A DNA stretch of 64,000 nucleotides, taken from the NCBI RefSeq assembly GCF_036038375.1, contig NZ_CP107935.1:1798001-1862000 (forward strand). The letters run 5' to 3'. A program made the translations under genes and the position numbers. Numbering within the stretch: position 1 is the stretch's first letter; every line of letters begins with the position of its first letter. The notes below the pieces were generated by a model that worked only from the letters and a program-made list of their open reading frames with translations, was not told where the DNA came from and did no database searches. This stretch comes from Streptomyces sp. NBC_00414. Its GTDB lineage: Bacteria; Actinomycetota; Actinomycetes; Streptomycetales; Streptomycetaceae. This document shows positions 52,858 to 61,400 of this stretch, piece by piece.

Positions 52858-54194
52858 CGGTCTCCCCTGCCCTCGCGGGTGTTCAGGTGGGACTGGGACT
52901 CCCGGCGGGTGTCGAGTGCGCCGCCGACGGTCCAGTACTTGCGGCCCGCGACGAGGAGTTCCTCCGCCGGGAACTTGGTGATCACCTCGCACCCGTCGGC
53001 GGTGACGACGACCTCTTCCTCGATGCGCGCCGCCGACCAGCCGTCCGCCGCCGGCCAGTACGTCTCCAGCGCGAACACCATGCCCTCTTCGAGGACTTCG
53101 GGATGGTCGAGCGAGACAAGACGGCTGAAGACGGGCTTCTCCCAGATGGACAGGCCCACCCCGTGTCCGTACTGCAGGGCGAACGCGGCTGTCTCGTCGG
53201 GGAAGCCGAACTCCTCGGCGCGCGGCCAGACTTCGACGATGTCGGCGGTCGTGGCGCCGGGCCGGACCAGGGCGATCGCCTCGTCCATGTAGGCGCGGCA
53301 GCGGACGTACGCGTCGCGCTGCGCGGGTGAGGCGCTGCCCACGGCGAACGTGCGGTAGTAGCAGGTGCGGTAGCCGAGGTGGCTGTGCAGGATGTCGAAG
53401 AAGGCGGGGTCTCCGGGGCGGATCAGCCGGTCGCTGTAGACGTGCGGATGCGGTGAACAGCGTTCTCCGGAGATGGCGTTGACGCCTTCTACGTACTCGC
53501 TGCCCAGGTCGTAGAGGACCTTGCTGACGAGTCCGACGCACTCGTTCTCGCGCACGCCCGGCCGGAGGTGGCCGTACAGCTCCTCGTACGCGGCGTCGAC
53601 CATCGAGCACGCCTGGGTGAGCAGGGAGATCTCGTCGGGGGTCTTGACCCTGCGTGCCTCCAGGAACACCTGCTGGCCGTCGACGACGTCGATGCCCTGA
53701 TCCCTGAGGGCGTGCAGGACGGGCATCTCGGCGATGTCGATGCCCAACGGCTCTCCCGCCAGGCCGTGTTCACGCAGTTCGGCGGCCACCTTCGTCGCGA
53801 CGTCCGCGCCGATCCCGGCGGCCGGGTGGAAGGCGCCGCGCAGGGTGGAGATGCCCGCGCGGGCACCGGTGGGCGGGCCGCCCTCCTTGCCGTCGCCGTA
53901 GTCGAGCCACGGGTTGAACAGCTGGTGGTGGCGGGCGGCGGAGCCGAAGTCCCAGACGATGGGTTCGCCGCCGCGGACGAGCAGCGCGAAGCGGATCAGT
54001 TTGTCCATCGCCCAGGTGCCGATGTGGGTGGACGACATGTAGCGGATGTTGGCGAAGTCGAAGCTCAGCAGAGCGCCCAACTCGCTGCGGTTCAGGGCCG
54101 CGTGGAGCCGCGCCAGCCGTTCCTTGCGGAGCCGGTCGAGGTCGATGCGCTGTTCCCAGTCGACGGCGTTCGGTCCGTAGGTGCGGATTGCCAT
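52854..54194 (-). CDS. Creatinase-like M24 family protein (altered metal site)
   Basis: A 446-residue pita-bread-fold protein. The N-terminal domain (RKERLARLHAALNRSELGALLSFDFANIRYMSS...GGEPIVWDFGSAARHH) and catalytic domain (LRPGVRENECVGLVSKVLY, YGHGVGLSIWEKP, EEGMVFALETYW, ARIEEEVVVT) match the Xaa-Pro peptidase/creatinase/DddP group. His and both Glu ligands remain, but of the Asp pair D267 is followed 11 residues later by C278 (FFDILHSHLGYRTCYY) where metallopeptidases have Asp. This points to a creatinase- or ectoine-hydrolase-like reaction without the dimetal centre. A few DddP DMSP-lyase features are also seen. ATG 54194 is first gene of the operon. Confidence 0.8.
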   Translation of the reverse strand: MAIRTYGPNAVDWEQRIDLDRLRKERLARLHAALNRSELGALLSFDFANIRYMSSTHIGTWAMDKLIRFALLVRGGEPIVWDFGSAARHHQLFNPWLDYGDGKEGGPPTGARAGISTLRGAFHPAAGIGADVATKVAAELREHGLAGEPLGIDIAEMPVLHALRDQGIDVVDGQQVFLEARRVKTPDEISLLTQACSMVDAAYEELYGHLRPGVRENECVGLVSKVLYDLGSEYVEGVNAISGERCSPHPHVYSDRLIRPGDPAFFDILHSHLGYRTCYYRTFAVGSASPAQRDAYVRCRAYMDEAIALVRPGATTADIVEVWPRAEEFGFPDETAAFALQYGHGVGLSIWEKPVFSRLVSLDHPEVLEEGMVFALETYWPAADGWSAARIEEEVVVTADGCEVITKFPAEELLVAGRKYWTVGGALDTRRESQSHLNTREGRGDR

Positions 54195-54241
54195 GACGAC
54201 CACCACCCTCATCCGGAGTGAACGACCGTCCGGGGAAAGTG

Positions 54242-54898
54242 TCAAGGCATACTGAACACGAACCAGACGCCGACGGCCGGTTCGCTGCCGTCGTTGCGGT
54301 AGCGGTGCGGGGTCGTCGACTCGAAGGAGACCGCGTCCCCGGGCCGGATCACGTACTCGTCGAAGCCGAGCGTGAGGACCAGTTCGCCGGAGGTCAGGTA
54401 GCCGTACTCGGTCCCGGAGTGCCGCATCAGGCCGCCCGCGCCGGAGGAGGCTCCGCCGGGACGGTAGGTCACGAGCAGGAAGTCGACGTCCGCTCCGGGG
54501 ACACGGCCGAGACGCTCCCACACGACGCCCGAGTCCAGCTCCAGCACTTCCCGTTCACCGGCTTCGACCAGCGGACCGATCCTGCGGCCGGGGTCGGCCG
54601 CGAAGGCGGCGAGCGCGTGCAGCACGGTGCCGGGCGGTGTGCCCACGGGGGTGGGAGCGAGGGCCTGGGCGGGTTCCGGGTCCGTCCCGGCGTCGAAGAG
54701 CGACTCGACCGGGATGGCGAGCGCGGTGGTGATCGCGTACAGGGTGCTCACCGACGGCTGGCTCTTCCCGGTCTCGATCTGCGAGACGAGGCTCGCGGAC
54801 ACCCCGATCTCCCGGGCCAGCGCGCGCAGGCTCATCCCCCGCGCCGTACGCGCCCGGCGGATGCGCGCGCCGACCGGTGGCACCACGACAGGGGACAC
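54242..54898 (-). CDS. XRE-family regulator with C-terminal cupin sensor
   Basis: A 218-residue regulator: helix-turn-helix [55 protein letters not shown] at residues 9-63, then a cupin ([46 protein letters not shown]). It lies 47 bp upstream of and in line with the M24-E1-amidohydrolase-bicupin-SDR cluster, and probably senses its substrate. Confidence 0.9.
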   Translation of the reverse strand: MSPVVVPPVGARIRRARTARGMSLRALAREIGVSASLVSQIETGKSQPSVSTLYAITTALAIPVESLFDAGTDPEPAQALAPTPVGTPPGTVLHALAAFAADPGRRIGPLVEAGEREVLELDSGVVWERLGRVPGADVDFLLVTYRPGGASSGAGGLMRHSGTEYGYLTSGELVLTLGFDEYVIRPGDAVSFESTTPHRYRNDGSEPAVGVWFVFSMP

Positions 54899-54937
54899 GG
54901 GTGGCTCCTCTCGCGGCGACGGCCCTAGCGGGGGCGT

Positions 54938-55396
54938 TCACCTCCATTGAACAGTACGGGGTCGCCACTCGTCGTCGGGTTCCTCGGTGAGGCGCGCGAA
55001 GTCGGTGACGACGGGGGCGAGTTCGCCACGCAGCCACAGGGGAAGCTGGTCCCGGTGGTGTGCGTGCCCCGGGGATCTGCTGGTAGAAGCCGGGGTTCTG
55101 GATGAAGCGGTGCGGGTCCCCGGCGATCAGCGGCGACCCGGAGGCGGTGCGGTCGCCCGAGACCATCCAGCCGTTCGAGCCCGCGGTGCCGGGACCGTCG
55201 GTGGCGAACAGTTCCAGGGGACGGCGCCCGCGCCGAGGAAGGAGGCGGTGGTGCCCTGGGAGCGGTGCCGTTCGACCTCCAGCTGCCAGGCCCGGTCGCG
55301 CGCCGCGTTCCGCCCCTGGGCGAAGGCCAGTCGCAGCGGATCGGAGGCCCGCAGATGCGGAATGCCCCAGGCGTCCCGGTACGTGGTCCCGGCCAT
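54938..55396 (-). pseudogene. Decayed penicillin acylase-family gene (deletion plus two frameshifts)
   Basis: On the minus strand, from ATG 55396, [41 protein letters not shown] is the N-terminus of a penicillin amidase. After a shift near 55222 (a CCCC run) another frame reads [35 protein letters not shown], the family's autoprocessing region (N-terminal Ser of the beta subunit). After a further shift at a GGGG run, [22 protein letters not shown] leads to the normal-looking end [13 protein letters not shown] at 54938. Total coding length is about 150 codons against the usual 650-800, so large internal parts are missing. The gene is inactive. Confidence 0.85.
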
Positions 55397-55461
55397 GATC
55401 CGCTCCCCTGAATATCGCCGAAGTACGGCTGGACCGGGTCCCTGACGACACGATCCCCGCC

Positions 55462-55486
55462 AAGTTAGCTTAGGCTAAGCTAACTT
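55462..55486. promoter_or_regulatory. Iron box (DmdR/DtxR operator)
   Basis: A perfect inverted repeat, 12-bp arms around a single G, with core TTAGCTTAGGCTAAGCTAA that matches 17 of 19 bases of the Streptomyces iron box TTAGGTTAGGCTAACCTAA. It lies 48 bp upstream of the isochorismatase start. In iron excess DmdR1 binds such boxes and represses siderophore genes. Confidence 0.88.
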
Positions 55487-55533
55487 CCATCGATCGGGCT
55501 CGGGCGTCCACGCCACCTGGGAGGAGTCCGCCC

Positions 55534-56193
55534 ATGGTCCTACCCGTCATCAACTCCTATGCCATGCCCGACCGTTCCGCGGTTCCCGCGTCCGGCCCGC
55601 CCTGGACGATCGACCCGGCGCGGGCCGCGCTGTTGGTCCACGACATGCAGAACCACTTCGTCCAGGCCTTCCCGCCGGACTGCTCACCCGTCGTGGAACT
55701 GATCGACAACATCGCGACCCTGCGCGAACTGGCGGGCACCCTCGGCATGCCGATCGTCTTCAGCGCCGAACCGGCCGAGCAACGCCCCGGCCAGCGGGGC
55801 CTGATGAGTGACATCTGGGGCCCTGGCATCGGCCCGGAGCCCGACGGGGACGCGTCGGTGGTGGCGCCGCTCAGGCCCCGGGTCGGCGAGCACCTGATGG
55901 TCAACGTCCGCCACAACGCGTTCCTCCGCAGCCACCTCGGCAGGCTGCTGCGCTCCGAGGGGCGCGACCAGCTGATCCTCTGCGGGGTGCGGGCGCATCT
56001 CGGCATCCTGCTCACGGCGGCGGACGCCTTCATGCACGACATCCAGCCGTTCGTCGTGGCCGACGCGGTGGCCGACTTCTCCGCAGAGGACCACTCCATG
56101 GCGCTGCGGTGGATCGCCCGTACCGGCGTGGTCTGCACCACCAACCAGCTGATCCGTCATCTCCTGCACGGCCGGGCGGCGCAGAGCATGTGA
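55534..56193 (+). CDS. Isochorismatase-family protein (EntB/DhbB-type, no aryl-carrier domain)
   Basis: A 219-residue hydrolase, aligning end to end with the N-terminal domain of EntB: INSYAMPDRSAVP, AALLVHDMQNHFVQAF with the catalytic Asp, DIWGPGI, GVRAHLGILLTAADAFMHDIQPFVVADAVADFSAEDHSMAL. EntB would make 2,3-dihydro-2,3-dihydroxybenzoate from isochorismate, the catechol precursor. The lysine of EntB's VKWRYSAF is Asn here (VNVRHNAF) and HIGC reads HLGI, so activity may be changed. It lacks the aryl carrier domain. Iron box and GGAGGAG lie upstream. Confidence 0.82.
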   Translation: MVLPVINSYAMPDRSAVPASGPPWTIDPARAALLVHDMQNHFVQAFPPDCSPVVELIDNIATLRELAGTLGMPIVFSAEPAEQRPGQRGLMSDIWGPGIGPEPDGDASVVAPLRPRVGEHLMVNVRHNAFLRSHLGRLLRSEGRDQLILCGVRAHLGILLTAADAFMHDIQPFVVADAVADFSAEDHSMALRWIARTGVVCTTNQLIRHLLHGRAAQSM

Positions 56194-56291
56194 CGGACAC
56201 GGGTGGACCGTTCCGCCCGCGGGGAAACCCAACCGCGCTCGACGGCACGGTCGTTGACGCAAAGACGCTTCCGTTCACGCGCAAGGGCGGT

Positions 56292-56501
56292 TCAGGCGCA
56301 GGGGCGTCCCGGATAGTCGTCGCTCTCCGGTACGCCCGCCTCGCGCATCCTGCGCAGCACCTCGCGCCGCGTCGGCCCGTCGTCGATGTCCACCAGGCAG
56401 TTGGTGTCCCGGTCGAAGACGAGGACGTCGCCCGCGGTGTCCCAGAGCACCCATCGGCGCGGGTACGGCGGCGCCTGCCACAGGTGGGCGTACGTGTCCA
56501 T
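56292..56501 (-). CDS. Orphan 69-residue protein at the end of the NRPS operon
   Basis: No recognisable family. The product begins MDTYAHLWQAPPYPRRWVLWDTAG, continues with an Asp-rich DVLVFDRDTNCLVDIDDGPT, and ends with an Arg-rich helix TRREVLRRMREAG and a two-Cys spacing (N-C near 34, final C-A). ATG 56501 has GAGGAGG 8 bp upstream. A GTG at 56549 would give a 4-bp overlap with the amidohydrolase stop. It reads like a small binding protein, but this is not supported by homology. Confidence 0.7.
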   Translation of the reverse strand: MDTYAHLWQAPPYPRRWVLWDTAGDVLVFDRDTNCLVDIDDGPTRREVLRRMREAGVPESDDYPGRPCA

Positions 56502-56545
56502 GGCGTGCGCCTCCTCGGCATCGGTGTGCCTACGCGTGCCGGTGC

Positions 56546-58120
56546 TCACAGTGCGGCTCCTTCGGTTTCCCGGCCGTCGACGAATGTCGCGACCACGTCG
56601 ATGTCGCCGATGCGCGAGACCTCGACGCTCGTCGGGTCGTCGCCCAGGACGACCAGATCTGCCTGCTTGCCCGGCGTGAGGCTGCCCGCGCTGTCCTCCC
56701 AGTGGCAGGCGAAGGCGCCGGCCACGGTGTAGGCGCGCAGCGCCTCGTCGACGGTGACGCCCTCGTCCGGGCCGATGATCCGCCCCGACTCGGAGGCCCG
56801 CTCGACCATGAACTGGACCGCCCTGAGCGGCGATCCGTCCGCGACGGGCCGGTCGGAACTGCCGACCAGCGTGATGCCGTGGTCGAGGAATCCTCTCCCC
56901 CGGTACAGCCAGGGCGCCCGCTCCTCCCCCATGATCTCCGCGTAGTCGTCGCCGAAGTACCGCAGGAAGTTCGGCTGGATCACGGCCGTCACGCCCAGCC
57001 GCGCGATGCGGTCCAGCTGGTCGGGCCGGACGAGGCCCGCGTGCTCGATACGGTGCCGGGCGCCCGGCCTCGGCCGGAGGCTCTGTGCCCGTTCCAGGGC
57101 GTCCAGGGCCACGTCGGCCGCCCGGTCGCCGATGGCGTGGACGGCGAGCTGCCAGCCCGCGAGATGGCCGTCCACGATGGTGTCCGCGAGCACCTCGGGG
57201 TCGTCCTGCAACTGGCCCGCGTGGTCGAGCCCCTCGTAGGGGCGGCTCAAGGCGGCGGTCCGGGCCATCATGCCGCCGTCCGTGTAGACCTTCAGCGCGC
57301 CGACGGAGAGCCGGTCGCCGCCGAACCCCGTACGCAGGCCGAGGTCCAGTGCGCGGGGAATGCCGTCGTCGTGGTGCGCGACGACCGGACGCAGCCGGTC
57401 CGCGGACACCATGAGCTGCACCCGCAGGGGCAGTTTCCCCTGCTCCGAGGCCAGTTGGTACGCGCCCAGCTCGACCGGGCTGTGCCCGAACAGGGCGCCT
57501 CCGATGCCCGCCTCCGCGCACGCGGTCACGCCCTCGGCCAGGCAGGTACGCGCCGCGGTTCCGATCGCGTCCGCCAACTCCTGCTGGGAGTAGGGCAGTC
57601 GCAGCGCCCGCGCGGCCCCCATGGCTCCCTCGGCGAGAAAGCCCTCCTCGTGCGGGAGTCCGGCGGGCAGCAGGTCCAGGACGGCCGTGTTGACCATGCA
57701 GCCGTGCCCGGAGTCGTGCATCAGGAACACCTTGCGCCCGGCGCCGACCTTGTCCAGTTCGGCGGCGGTCAGATGGCGGCCGAGGCCCCGCTGGTCGTAC
57801 CCCGCGAGGTCCGTCCAGCCCCCTTCCGGGGTACGTGCCGCCGCCTCGGCCACCACGGCCAGTACGTCCTCGACCGACCGGCACGGTGCGATGCTCGGCG
57901 TGCCCGCCTTGAAGCCGGTCCAGGCCAGATGGACATGGCTGTCGATGAATCCGGGCAGCACGGTGGCGCCCTGGAGGTCGACCACCCTGCGGGCGGGCAG
58001 GTCGGCCACCTCCTCGTCCAGGCCGACGATCCGGCCCCGCCAGATGCCCAGTTCGCGGGCGACGGGACGGTCGGGGTCCATGGTGAGGACGCGGGCGTTG
58101 GTCAGTCTCGTGGAGAACAT
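56546..58120 (-). CDS. YtcJ-type amidohydrolase in the NRPS operon
   Basis: A 524-residue metal-dependent hydrolase. GATVLPGFIDSHVHLAWTGF carries the H-x-H motif, VGALKVYTDGGMMARTAALS the Lys and catalytic region, LAVHAIGDRAADVALDALER a His, RHRIEHAGLVRPDQL another, GSSDRPVADGSPL the Asp, and SAGSLTPGKQADLVVLGDDP the C-terminus. YtcJ-like members include N-substituted amide hydrolases. It lies 10 bp after the mbtH gene. It may tailor or release the peptide or act as a catabolic enzyme; no substrate can be deduced. Confidence 0.87.
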   Translation of the reverse strand: MFSTRLTNARVLTMDPDRPVARELGIWRGRIVGLDEEVADLPARRVVDLQGATVLPGFIDSHVHLAWTGFKAGTPSIAPCRSVEDVLAVVAEAAARTPEGGWTDLAGYDQRGLGRHLTAAELDKVGAGRKVFLMHDSGHGCMVNTAVLDLLPAGLPHEEGFLAEGAMGAARALRLPYSQQELADAIGTAARTCLAEGVTACAEAGIGGALFGHSPVELGAYQLASEQGKLPLRVQLMVSADRLRPVVAHHDDGIPRALDLGLRTGFGGDRLSVGALKVYTDGGMMARTAALSRPYEGLDHAGQLQDDPEVLADTIVDGHLAGWQLAVHAIGDRAADVALDALERAQSLRPRPGARHRIEHAGLVRPDQLDRIARLGVTAVIQPNFLRYFGDDYAEIMGEERAPWLYRGRGFLDHGITLVGSSDRPVADGSPLRAVQFMVERASESGRIIGPDEGVTVDEALRAYTVAGAFACHWEDSAGSLTPGKQADLVVLGDDPTSVEVSRIGDIDVVATFVDGRETEGAAL

Positions 58121-58130
58121 CGCCGGGACC

Positions 58131-58352
58131 TCAGCCGGCCTGGTCCGCCGTCCGCTCCACGAGGCTCTTGGGGCGCATGTCCGTCCAGTTGACCTCGATG
58201 TGGTCCAGGCACTCCTGGCGGGGAGCGGGGCCGTGCTCGACGGTCCAGCCGGCCGGCACGTCCACGAAGTCGGGCCACAGGCTGTACTGGCCCTCGTCGT
58301 TGACGAGCACGGAGTAGGTGCCTTCGGGGTTCTCGAACGGGTTGGTGCTCAT
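58131..58352 (-). CDS. MbtH-like NRPS partner protein
   Basis: A 73-residue MbtH protein with the full signature [10 protein letters not shown], then P-A-G-W and [14 protein letters not shown]. MbtH proteins bind A domains and aid their solubility and activation. It sits 63 bp after the NRPS stop and 10 bp before the amidohydrolase. Confidence 0.95.
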   Translation of the reverse strand: MSTNPFENPEGTYSVLVNDEGQYSLWPDFVDVPAGWTVEHGPAPRQECLDHIEVNWTDMRPKSLVERTADQAG

Positions 58353-58415
58353 GAGGGTCCTCCGACTCGCTTGGTTCGCATGGGGGTTGATCTGACGGTT
58401 TGTGCGGGGATTGGA

Positions 58416-61400
58416 CTAGTCGTGGGTCGCAGGTGTCGCCGGGCGGTTCGCTCGTGTCTCCGCGCGGGCGACCAGGGCCCGGAGCGCGCGGAACCAGGTC
58501 TCCGCCAGGTCGCGGACCGCCTCCTCGTCCAGGACCGCCTCGGGCCAGGACCAGTGGGCGGCGAGGACAGGACCGTCGGCACGGTCCTCGGTCACCACGT
58601 TGATGCCGAGTGCGTGCCCCTCCCGCATACCGGGCTCGGGGCCGATGTCCGAGACGTCCTCCTCGGGTGCGTACGACCAGTCCGTCGCCTCGGGGATGCC
58701 GAAACGGCCGAGGTAGTTGAACTCGATCGGCGGTGCCTCGAAACCGGCGAGCACCGGTGACGTACGGGGGTTGAGGTGGCGGAGCATGCCGTAGCCGACG
58801 CCGTTCGCGGGCAGCGAGGCGAGGTGCCGCCGGGTCCGGTCGAGTGCCTCCTCGACGGCCGGGCCGCCCTCCAGTGCCGCGTCCAGGTCGACGGGGCCGG
58901 GGTCCAGGAGGACGGGGAAGACGCTGGTGAACCAGCCGACCGTACGGGACAGGTCGACGTCCTCCGCCACCTCTTCGTCGCGGCCGTGGCTCTCCAGGTC
59001 GACCAGGACCGGTCCGCCGGGGCCGTCGTCGTGGCGTCGGCGCCAGTCGGCGACGGCGAGTCCGAGGCCGGTGAGCAGCACGTCGTTGACGTTCGCGGTG
59101 AAGGCGGACGGTACCGCGGACAGCAGGGGTCCCGTGTGCTCGGCGGGCAGCCGCAGCTCCAGCCGGCGTACGGTGCCGAGCGTGTCGCGGACCGGGTCGA
59201 GCGGGCTCTTCAGCGGGAGGGGTACAGCGCCCTCCAACACGTCTGTCCAGTAAGGCAGTTCGGTCTCTCGGGCCGGGTCCCGGGCCAGTTCCTGGAGTGT
59301 GCGTGCCCAGGTGCGGAAGGACGTGTCCACGGGCGGGAGTTCCGCGGGGCGGCCCGCCTCGACGGCCCGCCAGGCGGTCTCCATGTCCGGCAGGAGGACG
59401 CGCCAGGAGACGCCGTCGGTGACCAGGTGGTGGGCCATCAGGAGGAGCCTGCCGGGCTCGTCGCCCGCGTCGAACCAGACCGCCTTCACCATGACACCGG
59501 CGTCGGGGTCGAGTGCCGCGCGGGCGGCGACGGCGCCGTCCGCCACGGCCGTCCGCAGCGCGGCGGGGTCGAGCCCGGTGACGTCGACGCGGTGGATCCA
59601 GGTTCCGGGGTCCACGGCGCCCGCGGGTGGCACGGCGATGCTCCACGCGCCGGTGCCCTCCGGGCCGGCGGTCGTTTGTTGGGTGCGGGTGAGTGTGTGC
59701 CGGTCGCGCAGTTCCCCGCGCCCCTGACGGGACGCCTGCGGCAGCCCCTGCCCGGGGGTGGCCGCGGCGCCATCGGTGCGGACCAGTGTGGCTCGCAGCA
59801 TGGCGTGGCGGTCTGCGAGTGCTCGTAGGACCGCTGTGAGCTTCCGGTGGTCCAGGGTTGCCGGGGTGCGGACCAGCGCGGACTGGTGGTAGCCCTGGAA
59901 CGGGCCGCCGAGTTCGCGCAGCCAGTGCATGACCGGGGTGAGCGGCACGATGCCGGTCCCCTCGTCGGCGGGGCGGGCGCCGGCGGCCCCGGTGGTCGTC
60001 GCCACCTCCGCGAGTCCGGCGACCGTACGGTGCCGGAGCACCAGGCGCGGGGTGATCCGTACATCCGCCGCACGGGCCCTGCTGACGAGTTGCATCGCCA
60101 TGATGCTGTCGCCGCCGAGGGTGAAGAAGTCGTCGTCGACACCGACCTCGGCCAGGCCGAGCACGTCGGCGAACACCGTGCACAGGGTCTTCTCCAGCTC
60201 GGTGCCGGGCGCCCGCCCGGTGGAGAGCGCGGAGAAGTCAGGGGCGGGCAGGGCGGCCCGGTCCAGCTTGCCGTTGGCGAGCTGCGGCAGCCGGTCCAGG
60301 AGGACCACGGCGGCCGGGACCATGTGGTCCGGCAGCTGTCCGCCGACGTGGGCGCGCAGTCGTCCGGGGTCGGGGACGGCCCCGGAGGCGGGGACCACGT
60401 ACGCCACGAGCAGTTTCCGCGTCGCCTCCTGACGGACCGTCACCACGCTCTGGGCGACGTCCGGATGGGCGGTCAGTACGGATTCGATCTCGCCGGGTTC
60501 GATACGGAAGCCGCGGATCTTGACCTGGTCGTCCGCGCGGCCCAGGTAGTCGAGGTACCCGTCGGACGTCCAGCGGGCCAGGTCGCCGGTCCGGTAGAGG
60601 CGGGAGCCGGGCCCGCCTCCGAAGGGGTCGGCGACGAAGCGCTCGGCCGTCAGGGCGGGCCGGCCCAGGTAGCCGCGGGCGAGGCCGCCGCCGGCCAGGT
60701 ACAGCTCGCCCGTCACCCCGGGCGGCACGGGTTGCAGCCGGTCGTCGAGGACGTACGCGCGCGTGCCCGCGACCGGGCGGCCGACGAGCGGCCGGTCGCT
60801 GTCGCGCACCCGTGCCACGAGCGCGTCGACGGTGGACTCGGTGGGCCCGTACAGGTTGAACGCCTCGGTGCCGTTCAGCCGTCCGAGCCGCTCCCACAGC
60901 GCGACCGGTACGGCTTCGCCGCCGACGCCGACGACCGCGAGGGGGCTGCTGCCGTCCTCGCGCACGAGGCCCGTCCCGGCCATCTGCGCGAAGAACGACG
61001 GCGTGACCTCCAGGAAGTCGAAGCCGTGCTCGACGACGGCCGCGGCGAGGAGGTCCGGGTCGCGGCGGGTCTCGTCGGAGACGACGTGGACGCAGTGCCC
61101 GTCGAGGAGCCACAGCTGGGGCTGCCAGGAGGCGTCGAAGGAGAACGCCCAGGCGTGTCCGGCGCGCAGATGCCGTCGGCCGGTGATCGCCTTGGCGGGC
61201 TCGTACAGCGTTTCGCGGTGGCTGTGGAAGAGGTTGCCGACCGTCTCGTGGGTGATGACGACGCCCTTGGGGCGGCCGGTGGAGCCCGAGGTGTAGATGA
61301 CGTACGCGGGATGGCGCGGGGTCAGGGGCGCGGTGCGGTCGGTGTCGGTGAGGTCGGTCGCGGGCTGGGCGGAAAGCAGTTCGGCGGTCGCCTCGGCGTC

